Part shown: piece after piece, positions 8,460 to 13,440 of the stretch
Position numbering within the stretch: the stretch's first letter is position 1
Layout of the letters: every line of letters begins with the position of its first letter
Assembly (NCBI GenBank): GCA_003492055.1
Contig: DMZE01000026.1
Span: 1 to 13,440 of the forward strand
Origin: Cellvibrionales bacterium
Lineage (GTDB): Bacteria; Pseudomonadota; Gammaproteobacteria; Pseudomonadales; UBA7434
DNA length: 13,440 nt
Reading direction: 5' to 3'
Translations under genes and position numbers: made by a program
Notes under the pieces: model-generated
The model's database searches: none
What the model saw: only the letters and a program-made list of their open reading frames with translations
What the model was told of the DNA's origin: nothing

Positions 8460-10637
8460 TTAAAACGAAAGACGCATACCCATTGCAGCAGTACGTGCTT
8501 TATTGGGTCTTGCACCATAAGGCTGGCGACCAACAATACTTTCTTCACCCGTTGCGTTTTCAAGTCTTGCAAACACTGATAAGTCACTATTAACTTGGTA
8601 GTTAGCTGACAAATCTAAAGTTGTTGAGTCTTCTGTCTTTTCAAAAGCACCACAAGAGGCCTTAACACAAACAGCATCAACATAGTTTACGCTGGCATTT
8701 AAACGCACATCACCTTGCTCAAGACCTACCGTCAATGTCATCTGCTGCTCTGGAATATAGGGAATATCATCTCCCGCTTCTACATCACCAAAAAACTCGC
8801 TATCAAACGTTGAATCAAACTGTGCATCGCTATAGGTATAAACGAATGCAATAGGCATTGAAACCGATGATCCTAAATCGAAGCGATTATTCAACGAAAA
8901 CTCCAGTCCTTTCACCATTGCCGCACCACCATTAAAGGTATCGCCAATAGTACAATCACTGCCGCCAGATGAAGCCGTACATTCACCTACTAAGTTGTCG
9001 TAATCATTCACAAAGCCAATCAACTCAACAGACAGTTCATCACTTTGATAGCGACCACCAAACTCATAGTTAATTGACTCTTCTTCTTGAGTACCCTCTT
9101 TACTGGTTGGCGAACCAAAACCGCTGTGCACACCAGCAAGTAATGAAAGCGAATCATTCACTTGGTAAAGCGCACCAAAGCTCGGCAAGACTGCAGTGAC
9201 TGAGTTGTCACGTTCATTATCTAATACTCGATCATTGCCACCGGTAAAATCGCGGCGGGTCAACTCGATATCTTCAAAACGAATACCTGGCGTTAATACC
9301 CAATCACCCATAGTGATTGTGTCGTGTATATAAAAAGCCAGAGCCTCGGCCTGTGCAACACGATTACCAGCATCACCTAATTCACCTTCTGAAGCTAACA
9401 CCAAAGTACCAGCTGTCTGCGTGTAATTGTCGTCTTGCTGCAAACGATCTTCTTCATCTTGATGAAAACGTAAGCCCATTTCTAAATCATGCATACCCGT
9501 TTGAACATCTAACTTCAAAGCAACACCGCGAGAATAATATTGGCGATTATTATCACGAAGTCGAACCGCACCTTCAGCACTATCACCACCATCTAAGATA
9601 GCTTGATAGATAGCAGCGTTAGCTCCGCCCACATTAATTTCTTCAATAACATCGCCCCAACTACCGCCATTGAGCTTCTGTAATTTATACCAGCTACGCT
9701 TATGCTCATTGTTATAAGCCGTTGTGGTTAACGTTGCAGAATCATTAATAGTGAATTCATGACGCAAGATAAGTTGGTTATGCTCAGTAGTAATATTATC
9801 TAACGCTGATACTCCATAACGGCGGTAAGGATTCGCTTTAAAGTCGACATCAGTTAAACCTAAATAGGTTTGGTTAGAATCTTGCTGTGCATATTGATAT
9901 TTTAATTCAAATGCATGACGAGAATCTGTTGGCGCATAGGAAAGCTTAACTGTGTAATCTTCTACATCTAAACCAGTATCGGTATTGCTATTATCAATGC
10001 TTTGAAAACCATCCGATTTCCATTGATGCGTCTCTACCATAAAACCTAAGCCGCTATCGGTTACGCTACCGTAATTAGCATGAATACGTGTCGTAGAGTC
10101 TTCTCCTATATCCAATAATAAATTCCCTTCTGATGACGTCGGAATCGGTGTCGAAACAAAATTGATTGCACCACCAATCGTATTAGGGCCTTGAGTAATG
10201 GCCGAAGGTCCTTTTAAGACTTCAACGCTGTACATTCTGCCCATAGTCGGGAAGTAATAAGCCGATGATGCTGCATAAGGCGCTGGAGCAACCGGTACAT
10301 TGTCTTCTAATAAAACAACGCGAGCACTTCGCTCAGTGGGAACACCACGAATGCCAATATTAGGACGCAGACCATAACCATCTTCTACTTGTAAATTAAC
10401 ACCGGGCACAGAACGCAAAATACGCTGGATATCGGTATAAGCAAATATTTCCAAATCATCATCACTAATCACATGTGCAGAACCGGTTACCTGCTGAGCA
10501 CTCTGCTTATTACCAACAATGGTGATTTCTTCAAAAAATTCAGCCTTTTCTGCATGGTCGGCAAAAACTAAACAAGGCGCTAATGTCACTGTAATAAGAC
10601 TCAAGAGTCGGTTCTTTATCAATATTTTTTTCATCAT
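8460..10637 (-). CDS. TonB-dependent outer-membrane receptor, FecA-like (ferric citrate or other siderophore)
   Basis: A 725-residue energy-coupled importer for iron complexes. Residues 1-26 are a signal peptide (cleavage after VFA). The TonB box is about EEITIVG at 36-42, the plug about 44-165, and the 22-strand barrel fills the rest, ending in the expected aromatic Phe725. The plug carries GYGLRPNIGIRG (88-97) and ERSARVVLLEDNVPVAPAPY (102-121), then YYFPTMGRM and LKGPSAITQGPNTIGGAINF, all typical of the FecA branch. It lacks the N-terminal signalling domain of E. coli FecA, and no fecI or fecR is adjacent, so control is more likely through Fur. Two close Cys pairs (Cys553/Cys562, Cys657/Cys662) probably form disulfides in surface loops. 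AGGAA at 10641-10645 supports the start; the next codon is also ATG. The substrate is not certain. Confidence 0.93.
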   Translation of the reverse strand: MMKKILIKNRLLSLITVTLAPCLVFADHAEKAEFFEEITIVGNKQSAQQVTGSAHVISDDDLEIFAYTDIQRILRSVPGVNLQVEDGYGLRPNIGIRGVPTERSARVVLLEDNVPVAPAPYAASSAYYFPTMGRMYSVEVLKGPSAITQGPNTIGGAINFVSTPIPTSSEGNLLLDIGEDSTTRIHANYGSVTDSGLGFMVETHQWKSDGFQSIDNSNTDTGLDVEDYTVKLSYAPTDSRHAFELKYQYAQQDSNQTYLGLTDVDFKANPYRRYGVSALDNITTEHNQLILRHEFTINDSATLTTTAYNNEHKRSWYKLQKLNGGSWGDVIEEINVGGANAAIYQAILDGGDSAEGAVRLRDNNRQYYSRGVALKLDVQTGMHDLEMGLRFHQDEEDRLQQDDNYTQTAGTLVLASEGELGDAGNRVAQAEALAFYIHDTITMGDWVLTPGIRFEDIELTRRDFTGGNDRVLDNERDNSVTAVLPSFGALYQVNDSLSLLAGVHSGFGSPTSKEGTQEEESINYEFGGRYQSDELSVELIGFVNDYDNLVGECTASSGGSDCTIGDTFNGGAAMVKGLEFSLNNRFDLGSSVSMPIAFVYTYSDAQFDSTFDSEFFGDVEAGDDIPYIPEQQMTLTVGLEQGDVRLNASVNYVDAVCVKASCGAFEKTEDSTTLDLSANYQVNSDLSVFARLENATGEESIVGRQPYGARPNKARTAAMGMRLSF

Positions 10638-10790
10638 TCTTTCCTAATGGGCTCCATTTTTCATGTCAATTCGCCAGAGAACCGATCCATGTCGATTCAA
10701 AGCCAGGCGACCTATAAACCTTGAGAGCTTTGATTAAGCAAGATAAACAGGCTACATATCCGGCAAAGCAAAGATTTTTAAGGCAGGGGA

Positions 10791-10819
10791 ATAATAGATA
10801 GATACAAATCTAAATGCAA
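10791..10819 (-). promoter_or_regulatory. Sigma-70 promoter of the TonB-dependent receptor gene
   Basis: On the minus strand, TTGCAT (10814-10819) and TATTAT (10791-10796) are separated by exactly 17 bp. The -35 box is inside the Fur palindrome, so Fur binding would exclude RNA polymerase. The predicted transcript begins near 10784. Confidence 0.65.
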
Positions 10820-10841
10820 GTCATTCTCATTTGCATTTAGA
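10809..10841. repeat. 33-bp palindrome enclosing the Fur box
   Basis: TCTAAATGCAA (10809-10819) and TTGCATTTAGA (10831-10841) are perfect 11-bp inverted arms around an 11-bp centre. The symmetry extends well beyond a single Fur box, which suggests overlapping Fur dimers or a second symmetrical regulator. Confidence 0.75.
10815..10829 (-). promoter_or_regulatory. Fur box
   Basis: The minus strand reads TGAGAATGACTTGCA, matching the 7-1-7 Fur consensus TGATAATnATTATCA at 12 of 14 positions. It sits inside a longer palindrome and overlaps the receptor promoter's -35 box, as expected for iron repression of a siderophore receptor. Confidence 0.8.
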
Positions 10842-10852
10842 GGAATTATTAC
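10824..10852 (+). promoter_or_regulatory. Possible divergent promoter under the same Fur box
   Basis: On the plus strand, TTCTCA (10824-10829) and TATTAC (10847-10852) each match the consensus at four of six positions and are 17 bp apart. A transcript from here would start near 10859 and run through the hairpin at 10877-10939 towards lipA. The match is weak, so it is only a candidate. Confidence 0.25.
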
Positions 10853-10870
10853 CACTCGAAAATAAGCATT

Positions 10871-10939
10871 AAAAAGGCTCTATCGCATAGAAAGGTAGCG
10901 AACGACAAAGCCCTACCCTTACAATTCACTATGCAGAGC
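10871..10939 (-). ncRNA. Long structured hairpin with T-run, possible small-RNA 3' end or terminator
   Basis: GCTCT and GCATAG (10877-10881, 10885-10890) pair with CTATGC and AGAGC (10929-10939), giving 11 bp around a 3-nt bulge. Inside, AAAGGTAG (10891-10898) pairs with CTACCCTT (10913-10920) over 8 bp with one wobble. On the minus strand the stem is followed by C and five T residues (10871-10875), like an intrinsic terminator. No coding gene ends there. It could end a small RNA or antisense transcript from the lipA leader, or stop stray transcription entering the Fur promoter. No good minus-strand promoter was found upstream. Confidence 0.35.
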
Positions 10940-10957
10940 AAAAAAGGCGTGATTGGT

Positions 10958-10987
10958 TTGACCATGGCATTCTTTTTCAATTAAAGT
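10958..10987 (+). promoter_or_regulatory. Candidate lipA promoter
   Basis: TTGACC (10958-10963, five of six) is followed after 18 bp by TAAAGT (10982-10987, four of six). It would give a leader of about 120 nt containing two inverted repeats. Weak -10 box. Confidence 0.3.
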
Positions 10988-11004
10988 GACCGCAATTAAC
11001 ATCA

Positions 11005-11056
11005 CAGCCGTATTAGGACTTAATTAAACAAGCATTTAATCCACTTCGCACGGCTG
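11005..11056. repeat. 7-bp inverted repeat in the lipA leader
   Basis: CAGCCGT (11005-11011) and ACGGCTG (11050-11056) are perfect arms around 38 nt, which contain the palindrome TTAATTAA and a partial inner pairing of GGACTTAAT with ATTTAATCC. It could close a large stem in the lipA leader RNA. The wide loop makes chance pairing possible. Confidence 0.35.
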
Positions 11057-11070
11057 ACACCACAATCAGC

Positions 11071-11097
11071 AAGCTATATAGATGCGCTATATAGCTT
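11071..11097. repeat. Perfect 11-bp palindrome immediately before lipA
   Basis: AAGCTATATAG (11071-11081) and CTATATAGCTT (11087-11097) enclose only 5 nt (ATGCG). The repeat ends 19 bp before the lipA start codon and 8 bp before its GGA ribosome site, so as RNA it would form a strong hairpin next to the ribosome landing area; as DNA it is a near-ideal dimer operator. The short T-run after it (TTTG) is not enough for a terminator. Confidence 0.65.
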
Positions 11098-11116
11098 TGT
11101 TACTCGGAACTATTGC

Positions 11117-12181
11117 ATGACAGGCCCTAGCCCAAAAGACTCATCAGAAAATACGGCGAGAAAAGCCAAAAAGAAAACAGCGAGTGGCGTAAAGTTCTCT
11201 ACCCCGCAGGGTTTTTCGGCCATCAAAGACGGCATTAAAAAAACCGGCAACGAAAAGCTCTCTACCGAACGCAAGCCACCCTGGTTACGTATTTCAATGA
11301 AAACCAGCCCTGCTTTCAATGAAGTTCGAGAAACTGTTAACGAACATCGCCTTGCCACCGTCTGCGAAGAAAGCCACTGCCCTAATATGAATGAGTGCTG
11401 GAGTAACGGCACCGCGACAATTATGTTAATGGGCTCAGTCTGCACCCGCGCCTGCCGCTTCTGCTCAGTCGATACCGGTAACCCAGGCGGCTGGATTGAT
11501 CATGAAGAACCTGCTAATGCGGCGCGCTCCGTACAATTAATGAATTTACGCTATGTGGTACTCACATCGGTTGATCGTGATGATTTAGCCGATGGTGGTG
11601 CACTGCATTATGCTAATTGTGTCCGCGCCATCCGCGAGTTAAATCCAACAACCGCAGTTGAAGCATTAACGCCCGATTTTTGTGGCGTAATGGATGATGT
11701 AGCTACCGTCGTTAATTCTGGCTTGCAAGTTTTTGCTCAAAACGTCGAAACCGTTGAGCGCCTAACTGAAAGAGTTAGGGACCCACGGGCAGGCTACCAA
11801 CAAACCTTAGATGTACTGGCCTTTGCCAAAGAGCAACAGCCCTCGATCTTAACAAAAACCAGTTTAATGCTAGGATTGGGCGAAACGGACGAAGAAATTC
11901 TTCAGGCAATGGAAGATATGCGCAAGCATCATGTCGATATACTAACCCTTGGCCAGTATTTACAGCCCACTAAAAGCCATTTACCCGTTGAACGCTGGGT
12001 TCATCCTGATGAATTTGCAGCTTACCGAGAGCAAGGTTTAGAGATGGGCTTTACTGAAATAGCGGCGGGACCCATGGTGCGCTCAAGTTATAGAGCTGAC
12101 CGTATTTTAGAAAAAAATAATTTAGGGCTAGGCAATAACACTGACAGTAACAAAACAGCGATACCTATTATCAATCTATAA
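11117..12181 (+). CDS. lipA: Lipoyl synthase LipA (radical SAM)
   Basis: Inserts two sulfur atoms into protein-bound octanoyl groups to make lipoyl cofactors of 2-oxoacid dehydrogenases and the glycine cleavage H protein. The 354-residue product has the auxiliary-cluster motif [12 protein letters not shown] (Cys83, Cys88, Cys94) and the radical-SAM motif CTRACRFC (Cys109, Cys113, Cys116). The C-terminal RSSY (322-325) supplies the serine ligand of the auxiliary cluster. [18 protein letters not shown] and LTLGQYLQP are family signatures. The sequence after the second motif ([10 protein letters not shown]) and a tail of about 20 residues after the last conserved block differ from the E. coli type, so this looks like a separate LipA subgroup. 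The first 50 residues are lysine-rich. GGA at 11106-11108 supports the start. lipB is not adjacent. Two tandem TAA stops end the gene. Confidence 0.96.
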   Translation: MTGPSPKDSSENTARKAKKKTASGVKFSTPQGFSAIKDGIKKTGNEKLSTERKPPWLRISMKTSPAFNEVRETVNEHRLATVCEESHCPNMNECWSNGTATIMLMGSVCTRACRFCSVDTGNPGGWIDHEEPANAARSVQLMNLRYVVLTSVDRDDLADGGALHYANCVRAIRELNPTTAVEALTPDFCGVMDDVATVVNSGLQVFAQNVETVERLTERVRDPRAGYQQTLDVLAFAKEQQPSILTKTSLMLGLGETDEEILQAMEDMRKHHVDILTLGQYLQPTKSHLPVERWVHPDEFAAYREQGLEMGFTEIAAGPMVRSSYRADRILEKNNLGLGNNTDSNKTAIPIINL

Positions 12182-12196
12182 TAAATAAATAAATAA
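12181..12196. repeat. (ATAA)x4 microsatellite after lipA
   Basis: Four exact ATAA units overlap the last base of the lipA stop codon and provide a second in-frame TAA. The 50-bp gap to the converging ung gene also holds the palindrome CTATATAG (12198-12205), the same 8-mer as in the arms of the hairpin before lipA. No clear terminator is present. Confidence 0.5.
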
Positions 12197-12231
12197 TCTA
12201 TATAGTTAATCTATCGTCGCTAGTGATGATA

Positions 12232-12954
12232 TTAGGACAAAGACCAATCAACGGGTTCAATGCCTTCTGCCAGTAAATAATCATTCGCTTGCGAAAAATG
12301 CCGACAGCCTAAAAAGCCTCGATGCGCAGACAGTGGCGATGGATGCACTGACTTTAAAACCAGATGCTTATCACTATCAATAAGCTTACCTTTTTTATGT
12401 GCGTAGGCACCCCACAACATAAAAACAATATTTTCTTGCTGCTCATTTAGCAGCGCAATAACCTTATCTGTAAACGTCTCCCAACCTTTCCCCGCATGAG
12501 CACCTGCTGTTTTATGCTCAACCGTTAAGACGGCATTAAGCAACAAAACACCCTGCTCTGCCCAAGATTGTAAACAGCCATGTGGCGGAATCGCTAAGCC
12601 TAAATCGCTATTAAGCTCTTTGAAAATATTAATTAATGAGGGCGGTGTGCGAATACCTTCGGGCACAGAAAAACTTAAACCGTGTGCTTGATCGGGGCCA
12701 TGATAAGGATCTTGTCCTAGAATAACGATTTTGACATCATCGAACGGCGTACTATTAAAGGCATTAAAAATATTTTCGCCTTTCGGATAAATCACTTTAT
12801 TTAAACGCTTTTGCGCCAATAAAAAATCGCGCAACTGTAGCATATAAGGCGCATTAAACTCACTTTCAAGTTGAGCCAGCCAAGAGGCATGCAATTGAAT
12901 AGCACGTGATGACATAATATTCGCCCAGTCTTTGGATAGAATAAATTTACTCAT
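12232..12954 (-). CDS. ung: Uracil-DNA glycosylase, family 1
   Basis: Removes uracil from DNA as the first step of base-excision repair. The 240-residue product has the water-activating motif GQDPYHG (80-86) with catalytic Asp82, and [10 protein letters not shown] (204-213) with His204 and the minor-groove intercalation loop. The intermediate motifs [11 protein letters not shown] and [15 protein letters not shown] also match. AGGTGA (12964-12969) lies 9 nt before the chosen ATG. A second Met at position 14 also fits the E. coli alignment but has no ribosome site. It follows a photolyase gene in the same direction, 90 bp away, so the two repair genes may be co-transcribed. It converges with lipA. 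Confidence 0.97.
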   Translation of the reverse strand: MSKFILSKDWANIMSSRAIQLHASWLAQLESEFNAPYMLQLRDFLLAQKRLNKVIYPKGENIFNAFNSTPFDDVKIVILGQDPYHGPDQAHGLSFSVPEGIRTPPSLINIFKELNSDLGLAIPPHGCLQSWAEQGVLLLNAVLTVEHKTAGAHAGKGWETFTDKVIALLNEQQENIVFMLWGAYAHKKGKLIDSDKHLVLKSVHPSPLSAHRGFLGCRHFSQANDYLLAEGIEPVDWSLS

Positions 12955-13044
12955 CTTATGACATCACCTGTAACAATAAATTCGCTGCTGTGCTTTTAAC
13001 TATTTAAAAATGGCCTTTCAGCCGACAATCTAAAAAACCAATAG

Positions 13045-13440
13045 CTAATCCATAGCCAATTGATTATTCATCGCTTTCAATGCACCCAGTGCACGCTCTC
13101 GCGTTACCTTTAAATCTAAAATAGGATGCGGATAATCTACGCCTAACTCAATACCAGCCGCTTGCAAAACATCCGCTGGCGCCTCCCACGGTTTATGACG
13201 ATATTTTTTCGGCAAGCCTTTTAGCTCAGGCACATAGCGAATTAAATAGTCACCATCACCATCAAATTTTTCGCTTTGCAGCAAGGGATTAAAAATACGG
13301 AAATACGGTGATGCATCGGCACCCGAACCCGCTACCCATTGCCAGCTAGCGCTATTACTTGCCAAATCGGCATCCACTAAACAATCCCAAAACCAACGCG
13401 CACCATGCTGCCAATGAATAAGCTGGTTTTTAATAAGAAA
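13045..13440 (-). CDS. phrB: Deoxyribodipyrimidine photolyase, C-terminal part, truncated by window edge
   Basis: A flavoenzyme that splits UV-induced pyrimidine dimers using blue light. The last 131 codons are present, reading in frame through the right edge; a GTG at 13377 is internal and not the start. The visible part is the FAD-binding helical domain: HWQHGARWFWDCLVDADLASN, then SWQWVAGSGADASPYFRIFNP and QSEKFDGDGDYLIRYVPEL. The residue next to flavin N5 is Asn (LVDADLASN), as in E. coli Asn378, rather than the Asp of plant cryptochromes, which favours a DNA-repair enzyme. The following Trp (SWQW) aligns with E. coli Trp382, the first electron donor. The partner ung lies downstream. The class within the photolyase family cannot be settled without the N-terminal part. 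Confidence 0.93.
   Translation of the reverse strand, partial: FLIKNQLIHWQHGARWFWDCLVDADLASNSASWQWVAGSGADASPYFRIFNPLLQSEKFDGDGDYLIRYVPELKGLPKKYRHKPWEAPADVLQAAGIELGVDYPHPILDLKVTRERALGALKAMNNQLAMD

Larger units (their letters stand above)
10638..11116. other. Regulatory region between the receptor gene and lipA
   Basis: These 479 bp separate two divergent genes. The receptor half has an approximately 147-nt leader with no recognisable riboswitch (no cobalamin-box features). The centre has a Fur box and promoter. The lipA half contains three inverted repeats (10877-10939, 11005-11056, 11071-11097). No ORF with a ribosome site is seen. Confidence 0.7.

Noticed and set aside
11110..11445. 111-codon minus-strand frame over the start of lipA
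   Set aside because: Antisense shadow of the conserved LipA sequence, without a ribosome site or domain.
12955..13044. Terminator between the photolyase gene and ung
   Set aside because: Only a 4-bp stem with a GAAA loop and ATTTTT after it; too short to call.

Overview
This window reads as a chromosomal housekeeping region of a gammaproteobacterium, most likely a marine or aquatic one. The evidence is an NfuA with a degenerate A-type N-terminal half, a DUF4124 periplasmic protein, a DUF2970 membrane protein directly behind metH, and a moderate G+C content (low to mid 40s, judged by eye). I cannot name the genus; something near Cellvibrionales is a guess. No phage, transposon, CRISPR, rRNA or tRNA gene is visible.

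Layout. Positions 1-933 (minus) hold the N-terminal half of acetolactate synthase large subunit, cut by the window edge. After a 370-bp divergent intergenic region with two inverted repeats comes a secreted DUF4124 protein (1304-1717, plus). It converges with nfuA (1731-2360, minus). A 351-bp intergenic region ending in four imperfect tandem repeats precedes metH (2712-6434, plus), which is followed by a DUF2970 membrane protein (6496-6777, plus). Next, on the minus strand, are an unrecognised coiled-coil protein with a C-terminal Cys/His cluster (6792-8162) and a FecA-like TonB-dependent receptor (8460-10637). The receptor has a strong intrinsic terminator behind it and a Fur box over its promoter. 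A 479-bp region rich in inverted repeats separates it from lipA (11117-12181, plus). lipA converges with ung (12232-12954, minus), which follows the 3' end of a photolyase gene (13045-13440, minus, cut by the edge).

How the genes relate. Two themes run through otherwise unrelated housekeeping genes. One is iron and Fe-S metabolism: the Fur-controlled receptor imports iron, lipA encodes a radical-SAM enzyme that consumes its auxiliary [4Fe-4S] cluster, and NfuA is the carrier known in E. coli to restore that cluster. The other is DNA repair: phr and ung lie in the same direction 90 bp apart, probably as one transcript. MetH and IlvI serve amino-acid synthesis.

I see no complete undescribed multi-gene system. 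The least explained items are the coiled-coil protein, the structured DNA between the receptor and lipA (including a possible iron-regulated small RNA), the repeat array before metH, and an 18-codon ORF with a strong ribosome binding site opposite the receptor's terminator.
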